Positions 26,983-34,976 of a stretch of DNA of 64,000 nucleotides are shown in pieces (position 1 is the stretch's first letter; the number at the start of each line of letters is the position of its first letter). Both the position numbers and the translations under genes were made by a program. Below the pieces are notes generated by a model that had not been told where the DNA came from, made no database searches, and was given only the letters and a program-made list of their open reading frames with translations. The DNA is from Pseudomonas sessilinigenes (lineage in GTDB: Bacteria > Pseudomonadota > Gammaproteobacteria > Pseudomonadales > Pseudomonadaceae): NCBI RefSeq assembly GCF_003850565.1, contig NZ_CP027706.1, positions 558,001 to 622,000 of the forward strand, read 5' to 3'.

Positions 26983-27866
26983 TGACAGACCAGCAACCTG
27001 TGGTGACGGTAATCATCGCCTCCTACAACCATGCGCCCTACATCGAGCAGAGCATCCTCAGCGTCATCAATCAGACTTACTCGAACATCGAGTTGCTGGT
27101 GGTGGATGATGGTTCCAAGGATGACAGCGTCGAGCGCATCCAGCGTCTGCAAGAGCAATATGGCTTTGATTTCCGGGTCCAGCAGAACCAGGGACTGACC
27201 AACACGCTCAATGGCGCCATAGCCCGGGCCAGGGGCAGTTTGATCGTGCCGTTCGGCTCGGACGACATCATGATGCCCGAGCGTATCGCCATCCAGGTGG
27301 CCTACATGGATGGCAAGCCTGAGGTGGGTATCTGTGCGGGCAACATCGAGCTGATCGACAGCGATGGCAATCTGTTCCCTGAGAAGCGTCAGCGCCGTGA
27401 CGTGCCGTTCCGGCGCCTGGACTTCGAGGATATGTTCCTGGAGCGCAAGCCCTATCCGCCGGCGCCGACCCTGATGATTCGCCGCGAAGCGCTGGACAAG
27501 GTCGGTGGCTTCGATCCGAACATCCGCCTCGAAGACTTGCTGATCGAGTTGAAAGTCACCCATGCGGGTTACTTCATCGATGGCCTGAACGTGGTGATGG
27601 CACGCTATCGCAAGCACGCCACCAATTCCTACAAGAACCACCGGTTCATGATCGACAACATCCTGCGTACCTATGCCTTGTTCAGTGATCATCCGCTGTA
27701 CGACGAGGTGCGCTACAAGGCCTTGAACTCGATGTTTCTCAAGGTTTCCAATCGCGACCGAGCGTTGGCTCGTGAGCTGCTGGCACAGATTCCGCTCAAG
27801 GCCTGGAACAAGAAAACCTGGCGCGGGCTGGCCCGCCTGTACTTTTCTGCACTTGAGAAAGACTGA
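26982..27866 (+). CDS. wapR: Alpha-1,3-rhamnosyltransferase WapR (GT2)
   Basis: A 294-residue GT2 enzyme: VTVIIASYNHAPYIEQSILS at the N-terminus, ELLVVDDGSKDDS, GSDDIMMPERI (DxD) and a C-terminal RLEDLLIELK (acidic catalytic-base region). In P. aeruginosa WapR adds the rhamnose to which WaaL attaches O antigen. It is the last gene of the plus-strand LPS cluster and is followed by a strong terminator. The call rests on position (PA5000) and family. Confidence 0.85.
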   Translation: MTDQQPVVTVIIASYNHAPYIEQSILSVINQTYSNIELLVVDDGSKDDSVERIQRLQEQYGFDFRVQQNQGLTNTLNGAIARARGSLIVPFGSDDIMMPERIAIQVAYMDGKPEVGICAGNIELIDSDGNLFPEKRQRRDVPFRRLDFEDMFLERKPYPPAPTLMIRREALDKVGGFDPNIRLEDLLIELKVTHAGYFIDGLNVVMARYRKHATNSYKNHRFMIDNILRTYALFSDHPLYDEVRYKALNSMFLKVSNRDRALARELLAQIPLKAWNKKTWRGLARLYFSALEKD

Positions 27867-27896
27867 CCTCAAGGTTCGCCCGAGTTCGCGCCCTAC

Positions 27897-27928
27897 AAAA
27901 AAGACAGCCCACTGGGCTGTCTTTTTTT
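27897..27928. terminator. Bidirectional terminator between wapR and the waaL-kinase gene
   Basis: AAGACAGCCC-ACT-GGGCTGTCTT forms a perfect 10-bp stem flanked by six A on the left and seven T on the right. It therefore works for both convergent genes. Confidence 0.95.
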
Positions 27929-27952
27929 GACTCTTGCTTGCGGGTGAAATCG

Positions 27953-29782
27953 TTATGCTGCTTTTAGCAGTCCCTGTGCCTGGTTCGCGGAGGTTAGTTG
28001 AGCGTAGCCAGAGCGCAGTGCATCGAGATGCTCATGGAAAAGCCACTGGTTATCTTCGGTATAACGCTGCATATGGCGCAGGTTGCGCTGGCGTAACGAA
28101 GACCTCAGGGGCGACGGATAGATCCGCAGGTCGGCTAGGTCGATCAGGCCGAACCCACCGCTTTCCAGGACCAGTACATTGGCCAGGTGCAGTGAACGGA
28201 AATACACGCCGTGTTCATGCAGGCTGGCCATGTAGACACCGAAGGCCCTGACCAGTTTGGCGCGTTCATCTGCAGATCCCGCGACCTGCAGGCAATGGCG
28301 CAGGGTTTGCCCGGCCAGCGGCTGGTAGCGAACGGCGCTACTGCCGTCGGCAAGACGGTACAAGTCCATGATGCTTGGCGTGACAATTCCCAGTTCACCC
28401 AGCTGTTCGCTGTTGCTGGCAAATCGTTCCGAGTAGGGGTTGAAACCACCTGAAGTGTACCAGCGGCGTGGGCGGAACAGCTTGAGGAAGCTGCCATCGT
28501 TGAGGCGCATGACCTTTGGTCCAAGACCATCGGACTCGATCACCCGGGCATCGCAAGTGAGTTGTTCCAAGGCGGCCGGTGCCAGTGTTTGCATGACGTG
28601 GGGAGGTGTGCGGCGAGCCCTTTGGGCAATGCACAGTGCGGCAATCAAGGCCAGGGGTATCCATAGCAGGAACCAGTGTTCCTTGGGACGTGACAACACT
28701 CCGCCGCCTTCGGTCAGTCCCGCACCGATACCAAATACCAACCAGCTCGAGGCAAGAACAACCAGTGGCGTACTGCGTAGCTGCCAACTCTTGAACAATC
28801 CCCAGGCCTGCATGAACAACCAGGGGACCAGGCCGACGATGCCAACGTAGTACAACACGCCCAAGGCAAAGTTATGAGGCTCGTCCAGGAAATAGCCGAT
28901 ATTCACATCCACGGCGAGGTTGGCGTTAAAGCCGTGGCCAATCCAAGGGTGCTCGGCAATGTAGTTCAGGACCAGCGCCCATATTTCAAGGCGATAGGAG
29001 TCCCCGCGTTCTCCCAGCATATGCGGGAACATCAGCAATACTGCCATTGCACCAGTCAGCATTGTCGTCAGCAGTATCAACGAACGCTTGTTCGAGTACA
29101 TGAAGCAGATCCAGGCGACCGCCAGCGTCAGCGCTACCAATGGCGTTCGAGAGCCTGTGGCAAGGACGGCGGCGAACATGACGGCCATGGCCGGAATGCT
29201 GAGCAGCAGAACCCGCATGCGTTGGCAACTCATGCTCAACCAGAGCCAGTACACCACGAAGAAGCCGAAGACGTGGGAGCTCAACAATGGATTATCAAAG
29301 GCCCCTCCGCCAATCATGCGTGCTCCGGGCGTGTAGGCCAGGCTGAATGTATACAGATTGAAGAGCGAGGCGACGAGCGCAACCATCGCTGCGCAAAAGC
29401 ACAAGGGTCGTAGCACATCAAGCCGATAGCTGACTAACAGGCTGCAACCGACAAAGAGCATCAGCAGGTGCGCAGGGGGTTTGAACTCGCCGGGCAGGCT
29501 ATCGACGGGAGGGCTCCAAGCCAGGCTGATCAAGGCCCAGATACAAAACAGCAGCACTGCAATGAAAATGGGTTCGCGCAATAGGCTCTTCAACTTGGTA
29601 GGTCGTATGCACAGCGCGATCAGTGTTGGAATGCTGAACAGGCCGTAATAAAGCTTATGTAAGAGACTGCGTTCCGGGAGGAAAAACAGTGCGCACAGCA
29701 GCAATAAATAGCCAGTCGGTAGAATCCATAGGCAAATAAAATCGAATAGTCGATTGGATAAATTGCGAAGAGCGCAGGGCAT
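27953..29782 (-). CDS. waaL: O-antigen ligase WaaL fused to a C-terminal LPS-kinase-like domain
   Basis: About 609 residues from the ATG at 29782; an in-frame TTG at 29860 would add 26. The first ~400 residues form a polytopic inner-membrane protein with about ten or more hydrophobic segments and the Wzy_C/WaaL features: ATGSRTPLVALTLA, the periplasmic SYRLEIWALVLNYIAEHPW with its Arg, and EPHNFALGVLYYVGIVGL with its His. Residues ~410-609 look like a Kdo/WaaP-type kinase fold: FLKLFRPRRWY (ATP-site Lys), YFRSLHLANVLVLE (catalytic loop with Ser in place of Asp) and GLIDLADLRIY (metal motif). PAO1 encodes ligase and a kinase-like protein as separate genes (PA4999, PA4998; recalled), so this looks like their fusion. 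The sequence is AT-richer than its neighbours, as is common for O-antigen ligases. It is divergent from msbA. Confidence 0.85.
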   Translation of the reverse strand: MPCALRNLSNRLFDFICLWILPTGYLLLLCALFFLPERSLLHKLYYGLFSIPTLIALCIRPTKLKSLLREPIFIAVLLFCIWALISLAWSPPVDSLPGEFKPPAHLLMLFVGCSLLVSYRLDVLRPLCFCAAMVALVASLFNLYTFSLAYTPGARMIGGGAFDNPLLSSHVFGFFVVYWLWLSMSCQRMRVLLLSIPAMAVMFAAVLATGSRTPLVALTLAVAWICFMYSNKRSLILLTTMLTGAMAVLLMFPHMLGERGDSYRLEIWALVLNYIAEHPWIGHGFNANLAVDVNIGYFLDEPHNFALGVLYYVGIVGLVPWLFMQAWGLFKSWQLRSTPLVVLASSWLVFGIGAGLTEGGGVLSRPKEHWFLLWIPLALIAALCIAQRARRTPPHVMQTLAPAALEQLTCDARVIESDGLGPKVMRLNDGSFLKLFRPRRWYTSGGFNPYSERFASNSEQLGELGIVTPSIMDLYRLADGSSAVRYQPLAGQTLRHCLQVAGSADERAKLVRAFGVYMASLHEHGVYFRSLHLANVLVLESGGFGLIDLADLRIYPSPLRSSLRQRNLRHMQRYTEDNQWLFHEHLDALRSGYAQLTSANQAQGLLKAA

Positions 29783-29939
29783 GCTTAGACGTTCATTCCG
29801 AAAATTAGGTCGGGCATGATAACGGCTAACCTCCAGTGGTGTCGTTTGTCTGCTGAACAATAACTGACAGAGGGGGATTTTCAGTGCGAAAGATAAGCTG
29901 TGCTAAAGTCACTCTCCTTTTTGACTACGTTCGCGTGAT

Positions 29940-31745
29940 ATGACCGACTCCAGCCCCGGCGTAAGCCCTTCAAGTCTGAAAATCTATTTCCGCCTTCTCG
30001 GCTATGTGCGGCCTTATATTGGGTTGTTCCTCATCAGCATCATCGGGTTCCTGATCTTCGCCTCGACCCAACCCATGCTTGGGTACATCCTCAAGTACTT
30101 CGTCGATGGCCTGTCCAATCCACAAGCCGTGCTGTTCCCCAGCGTGCCTTATCTGCGTGACATGCAGCTGCTGCAGGCCGTGCCCCTGTTGATCGTATTG
30201 ATTGCCGCCTGGCAAGGCCTCGGCTCCTATCTGGGCAACTACTTCCTGGCCAAGGTGTCCCTGGGGCTGGTGCATGATCTGCGGGTAGAGCTGTTCAACA
30301 ACCTGCTGACCCTGCCCAATCGCTATTTTGACAAACATAACTCTGGGCACCTGATCTCGCGCATCACCTTCAACGTAACCATGGTGACAGGGGCGGCGAC
30401 GGATGCGATCAAAGTGGTGATCCGCGAAGGCATGACAGTGGTCTTCCTGTTTGCCTCCCTGTTGTGGATGAACTGGCGCTTGACCCTGGTGATGATCGCC
30501 ATCCTGCCGCTGATTGCCGTCATGGTCCGCACTGCCAGCAAGAAATTCCGCAAGCAAAGCAAAAAAATCCAGGTAGCCATGGGTGACGTGACTCACGTTG
30601 CTTCGGAAACCATCCAGGGTTATCGCGTCGTACGCAGTTTCGGTGGTGAGGTCTATGAGCAGCAGCGGTTTCTCGCTGCCAGTCAGGGCAATACCGATAA
30701 GCAGTTGCGTATGACACGCACTGGAGCCATCTATACGCCGTTGCTGCAATTGGTGATCTACAGCGCCATGGCGATATTGATGTTTCTGGTGCTCTACCTG
30801 CGCGGCGATGCTTCGGCGGGTGAAATGGTTGCCTACATCACGATGGCTGGCTTGCTGCCCAAGCCTATCCGTCAGTTGTCCGAAGTCAGCTCCACCATCC
30901 AGCGAGGGGTGGCCGGTGCCGAAAGTATTTTCGAGCAGCTGGATGTCGAGCCGGAAGTCGATCGCGGCACCGTGGAGAACTCCAATGTCAGTGGCCGCCT
31001 GGAAGTACGCAATCTGAGCTTTACCTATCCTGGTACTGAGCGTCAGGTGCTTGATGACATCAGCTTCAGCGTCGAACCGGGAGAGATGGTGGCGTTGGTC
31101 GGGCGTTCAGGCAGTGGCAAGTCGACCCTGGCCAATCTGATTCCGCGCTTTTACCACCATGACAAAGGTCAGATCCTTCTGGATGGTACGGAGATCGAAG
31201 ACTATCGCTTGCTGAATCTGCGTCGGCATATTGCCCAGGTCACTCAGCATGTGACCCTGTTCAGTGACAGTGTTGCCAACAATATTGCCTATGGCGACTT
31301 GGCTGGTGCGCCGCGTGAGGACATCGAAAAGGCGGCCGGCGATGCCTATGCGATGGATTTCATCTCACAGTTGCCTGACGGGCTGGACACTCAGGTTGGC
31401 GAGAATGGCGTGCTGCTTTCAGGTGGTCAGCGCCAGCGCTTGGCAATTGCCAGGGCCCTGTTGAAAAACGCCCCGCTACTGATCCTTGATGAGGCTACCT
31501 CGGCCCTGGATACGGAGTCTGAGCGGCATATCCAGGCGGCACTGGACAAGGTCATGAAGGGGCGTACTACCCTGGTGATTGCCCATCGCCTGTCGACCAT
31601 CGAGAAGGCCGACCTGATCCTGGTCATGGATCAGGGGCGGATTGTCGAGCGTGGCACTCATGTGGAGTTGCTGGCTCAGAACGGTCATTACTCGCGCCTT
31701 CATGCCATGGGCTTGGAGGAGCCGGCCCCTACCGGAGCCGTATGA
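29940..31745 (+). CDS. msbA: Lipid A-core flippase MsbA (ABC exporter)
   Basis: A 601-residue half-transporter that moves core-lipid A across the inner membrane. Six transmembrane helices lie in residues ~25-320, followed by the nucleotide-binding domain: Walker A GRSGSGKST, Q-loop VTQHVTLF, signature LSGGQRQRLA, Walker B LLILDEATSALD and H-loop IAHRLST. It is complete and typical. A GC-rich hairpin follows at 31752-31774. As recalled, PAO1 has hldE directly downstream; here a sulfotransferase pair intervenes. Confidence 0.95.
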   Translation: MTDSSPGVSPSSLKIYFRLLGYVRPYIGLFLISIIGFLIFASTQPMLGYILKYFVDGLSNPQAVLFPSVPYLRDMQLLQAVPLLIVLIAAWQGLGSYLGNYFLAKVSLGLVHDLRVELFNNLLTLPNRYFDKHNSGHLISRITFNVTMVTGAATDAIKVVIREGMTVVFLFASLLWMNWRLTLVMIAILPLIAVMVRTASKKFRKQSKKIQVAMGDVTHVASETIQGYRVVRSFGGEVYEQQRFLAASQGNTDKQLRMTRTGAIYTPLLQLVIYSAMAILMFLVLYLRGDASAGEMVAYITMAGLLPKPIRQLSEVSSTIQRGVAGAESIFEQLDVEPEVDRGTVENSNVSGRLEVRNLSFTYPGTERQVLDDISFSVEPGEMVALVGRSGSGKSTLANLIPRFYHHDKGQILLDGTEIEDYRLLNLRRHIAQVTQHVTLFSDSVANNIAYGDLAGAPREDIEKAAGDAYAMDFISQLPDGLDTQVGENGVLLSGGQRQRLAIARALLKNAPLLILDEATSALDTESERHIQAALDKVMKGRTTLVIAHRLSTIEKADLILVMDQGRIVERGTHVELLAQNGHYSRLHAMGLEEPAPTGAV

Positions 31746-31751
31746 TCCTGT

Positions 31752-31774
31752 CCTGGGGGGCTTGCCCCCCCAGG
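31752..31774 (+). terminator. Hairpin after msbA
   Basis: CCTGGGGGG-CTTGC-CCCCCCAGG forms a 9-bp GC stem a few bases past the msbA stop. No T-run follows, so it may be a weak or Rho-assisted terminator or an RNA-stabilising end. Confidence 0.5.
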
Positions 31775-31820
31775 GTTATCCGTCAAGGCACCTACTTGAG
31801 TTTGTATCGTCTTTCTTACA

Positions 31821-31834
31821 GTCTTGACCAAGAC
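31821..31834. promoter_or_regulatory. Inverted repeat in the AT-rich leader of the sulfotransferase gene
   Basis: GTCTTG-AC-CAAGAC is a perfect 6-bp inverted repeat overlapping TTGACC, a fair -35 hexamer, and followed by TAAATAATTT. No good -10 is found at 16-18 bp. It could be an operator over a promoter for the sulfation pair. Confidence 0.35.
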
Positions 31835-31923
31835 TAAATAATTTCCCATTACCTGCTTGTTATGTTTCCCGCCTGAATCTTTGATTGGATCGAGAGGGCT
31901 ATCCCTTTCGTGCGGGTGTCGGA

Positions 31924-32628
31924 ATGTTGCAACGCTTTGTATGGAAGTTATTGCCAAAGACTCAGCGGCACTTCTTGCTTGGGCGCCTGTCGGTGGTGGA
32001 CCGTCAGGTGGTAAACAAGTCCATGTCCGCCAATGTTCGTTTTCCTGAAGCTTTTTCCAGACATTCCTGCCTGTTCATCCATGTTCCCAAATGTGCCGGC
32101 AGCAGCATCTGCTCGGCATTGTTCGATGGCTGGATGCCAGGGCACTTGCCGTTGTACTGGTATGAACACCAGTTCCCGGAAGCATTTTCCAACTGCTTCA
32201 AGTTCGCTTTTGTCCGCGATCCTCTCGAGCGGGCCTATTCGGCCTACACCTTCCTGCGTAGCAACGATCTAGGGCGCCGGGATCGAGCCGCTCAGGACCT
32301 GGTTACGCATTATCGAGACTTTGATGATTTCGTCAGCCACTGGCTGCATCCGGAAAATGTCCACAAGCAGATGCATTTTGCTCCCCAGAGCGATTTCCTC
32401 ATTAACTCCCTTGGTCGTCTGTCCCTGGATTTCATGGGGTACCAGGAGCATTTGCCGCGTGACTTCCAGCTGTTGTGCGAGCGCCTGGGCGTCGAGGCGC
32501 AGCTCCCGCATGTCAACGGTACCCAGCAACGTGAGACGGCCCCAGTCAGGGAAATATGCTCAGTACGTACCCGACGCCTGGTACGTCGGGTTTATCAACG
32601 CGACTACGAGATGCTCGGTTATGAATAA
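31924..32628 (+). CDS. Sulfotransferase family 2-like protein (putative glycan/LPS sulfotransferase)
   Basis: A 234-residue cytoplasmic protein (start chosen at ATG, MLQRFVWKLLPKTQ; a TTG 13 codons upstream is in frame). LFIHVPKCAGSSI (~48-60) is the 5'-phosphosulfate-binding loop of Sulfotransfer_2 enzymes, with Lys in the catalytic place, and FAFVRDPLERAYSAY (~95-109) is the 3'-phosphate-binding Arg/Ser motif. It would transfer sulfate from PAPS to a hydroxyl. Its last 8 bases overlap cysC, which makes PAPS, a strong functional link. The gene is visibly less GC-rich than msbA and hldE and follows an AT-rich leader, suggesting transfer. Position inside the LPS cluster makes core LPS or O antigen the likeliest acceptor, but this is inference. 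Confidence 0.8.
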   Translation: MLQRFVWKLLPKTQRHFLLGRLSVVDRQVVNKSMSANVRFPEAFSRHSCLFIHVPKCAGSSICSALFDGWMPGHLPLYWYEHQFPEAFSNCFKFAFVRDPLERAYSAYTFLRSNDLGRRDRAAQDLVTHYRDFDDFVSHWLHPENVHKQMHFAPQSDFLINSLGRLSLDFMGYQEHLPRDFQLLCERLGVEAQLPHVNGTQQRETAPVREICSVRTRRLVRRVYQRDYEMLGYE

Positions 32629-33229
32629 GCCTGCCTGCGCGACCATGGAACAACCGCAGATTCGCCCTTATACCCTGTCGCTTTCATCTGGCGCCCGCGC
32701 GGCCCTCAAGCACCAGCAGCCGTGTTGTCTGTGGCTGACGGGCTTGTCGGGGGCAGGCAAGTCGACCCTGGCCAACTTGCTGGAGCTGCGGCTCAATGAA
32801 CTGGGCCTGCACACCTTCGTGCTCGATGGAGACAACGTGCGTACCGGTTTGTGCCGGGATCTGGGGATGGATGCACAGGCACGCAAGGAGAACATCCGAC
32901 GCATGTCCGAAGTGGCGCGGCTGATGGTAGAGGCGGGGCTGGTGGTGATCGTTTCGGCGATCTCGCCATTTCGTGTCGAGCGTGATGCGGCACGAGCATT
33001 GTTCGCCACCGGGCAATTCTTCGAGGTGTACATCAGCACACCGTTCGATACTTGCGCCCAGCGCGATCCCAAGGGGCTGTACAAGGCGGCGAGAGAGGGG
33101 CGCATCAAGAATTTCACCGGCCTGGACAGCCCCTATGAGGCCCCTTTGCAAGCCGAATGCGAGATCGATACGGCGAGCATGGCACTACCGGAGGCGATTC
33201 GCTGCCTGTTGCAGCTTCTACAGCGCTGA
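32621..33229 (+). CDS. cysC: Adenylylsulfate (APS) kinase, stand-alone CysC
   Basis: A 202-residue P-loop kinase converting APS to PAPS. Walker A is LTGLSGAGKSTLA; DGDNVRTGLCRDLGM, ENIRRMSEVARLM and SPYEAPLQAE are the conserved APS-kinase segments. The ATG at 32621 lies within the end of the sulfotransferase gene; ATG 32645 is an alternative. Pseudomonads mostly assimilate sulfate through APS reductase and do not need PAPS for cysteine, so a dedicated copy coupled to a sulfotransferase points to sulfation of a product. Complete, no degenerate motifs. Confidence 0.92.
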   Translation: MNKPACATMEQPQIRPYTLSLSSGARAALKHQQPCCLWLTGLSGAGKSTLANLLELRLNELGLHTFVLDGDNVRTGLCRDLGMDAQARKENIRRMSEVARLMVEAGLVVIVSAISPFRVERDAARALFATGQFFEVYISTPFDTCAQRDPKGLYKAAREGRIKNFTGLDSPYEAPLQAECEIDTASMALPEAIRCLLQLLQR

Positions 33230-33292
33230 ATAGACGGGGGAATTTCTTCGTCGGCCCCATGCAAGCCATAGAACTAGGCGGCGCCAACCCTG

Positions 33293-33301
33293 TGCTAATA
33301 T
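33293..33301 (+). promoter_or_regulatory. Extended -10 promoter element for hldE
   Basis: TGC-TAATAT is an extended -10 (TGn plus a five-of-six -10 hexamer) 35 bp before the hldE start codon. No clear -35 is seen, which is acceptable for extended -10 promoters. Confidence 0.5.
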
Positions 33302-33335
33302 CGCGCCCCTGTTCATTTTGTATGTGGGATGCTCC

Positions 33336-34769
33336 ATGAAGTTGTCCATGCCGCGATTCGATCAAGCCCCCGTCTTGGTGGTCGGCGATGTCATGCTCGA
33401 CCGTTACTGGCATGGTGGTACCTCACGGATTTCCCCTGAGGCGCCAGTACCGGTGGTCAAGGTCGAGCAGATCGAGGACCGCCCGGGCGGTGCCGCCAAC
33501 GTTGCCCTGAACATTGCTGCACTCGGTGCGCCCGCGTCCCTGGTCGGGGTAACGGGCGACGACGAGGCGGCCGACAGCCTTGCCAATAGCCTGCAAGGCG
33601 CCGGTGTACGCGCCCTGTTCCAGCGCATCAAGCATCAGCCGACCATCGTCAAGCTGCGGGTCATGAGCCGCCACCAGCAATTGCTGCGTATCGATTTCGA
33701 AGAACCTTTCGCCACTGACGCCCTGGCCCTGGCAGCTGAAGTCGACACACTGCTCGAAGGCATCAAGGTGCTGGTGTTGTCCGACTACGGCAAGGGTGCG
33801 CTACGCAACCACCAGGCGTTGATCGCCGCCGCTCGGGCGCGGGGCATTCCGGTGCTGGCCGATCCCAAGGGCAAGGATTTTTCCATTTACCGTGGCGCCA
33901 GCCTGATCACCCCGAACCTCAGCGAGTTCGAGACCATCGTGGGTGGTTGCACCGATGAGCATGACCTGGTGAACAAAGGCGCCAAGCTCATGCATGACCT
34001 GGAGCTGGGGGCATTGCTGGTGACCCGTGGCGAGCACGGCATGACGCTGCTGCGCCCGGGGCACCCGGCCCTGCACCTGCCAGCCCGTGCTCGTGAAGTG
34101 TTCGACGTCACCGGCGCCGGGGACACGGTGATCTCCACCCTGGCCGCTGCCATCGCAGCGGGTGAGGAGCTGCCCCATGCAGTGGGCCTGGCCAACCTGG
34201 CCGCAGGCATCGTGGTTGGCAAGCTGGGGACCGCGGCCATCAGCGCACCCGAGCTGCGCCGGGCGATCCAGCGCGAAGAAGGTACCGAGCGTGGCGTGCT
34301 GAGCCTCGACCAGCTATTGCTGGCCATCGACGATGCCCGGGCGCACAACGAGAAGATCGTTTTCACGAACGGTTGTTTCGACATCCTCCATGCTGGCCAT
34401 GTGACTTATCTTGAGCAGGCCCGGGCCCAGGGAGATCGCCTGATCGTGGCGATCAACGACGACGCCTCGGTCAGCCGCCTGAAAGGCCCTGGCCGGCCGA
34501 TCAACAGTGTCGATCGGCGCATGGCGGTACTGGCCGGACTGGGCGCTGTGGATTGGGTGATCAGTTTTCCCGAGGGTACCCCGGAAAACCTGCTGTCCCA
34601 GGTACGGCCAGATGTACTGGTCAAGGGCGGGGACTACGGCATCGATCAGGTGGTGGGCGCCGATATCGTCACGGCTTATGGCGGTACCGTGAAGGTGCTG
34701 GGCTTGGTGGAGAACAGTTCCACCACGGCCATCGTCGAGAAGATCCGCAAGACCGACAAAACCCAGTAA
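33336..34769 (+). CDS. hldE: Bifunctional heptose-7-phosphate kinase/heptose-1-phosphate adenylyltransferase
   Basis: A 477-residue HldE making ADP-D-glycero-D-manno-heptose, the precursor for WaaC and WaaF. The N-terminal ribokinase-like domain (~1-320) shows PGGAANVALNIAALG and DVTGAGDTVIST. The C-terminal nucleotidyltransferase (~345-477) shows FTNGCFDILHAGHVTYL (HxGH) and VAINDDASVSRLKG. The start is ATG (MKLSMPRFDQ), and length equals the E. coli enzyme. It converges on the 34975-35946 gene across a terminator interrupted by a repeat element. Confidence 0.96.
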   Translation: MKLSMPRFDQAPVLVVGDVMLDRYWHGGTSRISPEAPVPVVKVEQIEDRPGGAANVALNIAALGAPASLVGVTGDDEAADSLANSLQGAGVRALFQRIKHQPTIVKLRVMSRHQQLLRIDFEEPFATDALALAAEVDTLLEGIKVLVLSDYGKGALRNHQALIAAARARGIPVLADPKGKDFSIYRGASLITPNLSEFETIVGGCTDEHDLVNKGAKLMHDLELGALLVTRGEHGMTLLRPGHPALHLPARAREVFDVTGAGDTVISTLAAAIAAGEELPHAVGLANLAAGIVVGKLGTAAISAPELRRAIQREEGTERGVLSLDQLLLAIDDARAHNEKIVFTNGCFDILHAGHVTYLEQARAQGDRLIVAINDDASVSRLKGPGRPINSVDRRMAVLAGLGAVDWVISFPEGTPENLLSQVRPDVLVKGGDYGIDQVVGADIVTAYGGTVKVLGLVENSSTTAIVEKIRKTDKTQ

Positions 34770-34783
34770 TCACGCCAGAGCTG

Positions 34784-34976
34784 AAAACGGCGCCTGGTTA
34801 ATGCCTGTCAGTTAATCGGTGGTCCCCTGCAGGAGCAGCCGGTCGACGCTCGATTGCTCGCGATGGTCGAATGGTAGCGCGTGTTTACTGGGTAAACGCC
34901 GTGCTCTGAAGCCCATCGCGGGCAAGCCTCGCTCCTACAATTGCCTTGACTGATCGGCCCCCTGGGGCGCCGTTTT
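34784..34976. terminator. Bidirectional terminator hairpin split by a repeat element
   Basis: AAAACGGCGCC (34784-34794) and GGCGCCGTTTT (34966-34976) are perfect 11-bp reverse complements with A/T tails correct for terminating both convergent genes. They are now separated by 171 bp, nearly all of it the inverted-repeat element at 34798-34960. Removing the element and one copy of the flanking CCTGG leaves a classical terminator with a 3-nt loop. The right arm overlaps the first two bases of the minus-strand stop codon. Confidence 0.75.
34798..34960. mobile_element. MITE/REPIN-like inverted-repeat element, copy 1
   Basis: A non-coding element of about 163 bp. It begins ATGCCTGTCAG and ends CTGATCGGCC, an imperfect version of the ATGCCGATCAG/CTGATCGGCAT termini of copy 2 (56270-56440). 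Internal arms include CTGCAGGAGCAGCCGGTCGACGC, GCTCGCGATGG, then CCCATCGCGGGCAAGCCTCG in inverted arrangement. CCTGG occurs on both flanks (34793-34797, 34961-34965), a possible target duplication. Copy 2 lies in the opposite orientation and is clearly related. Confidence 0.7.
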
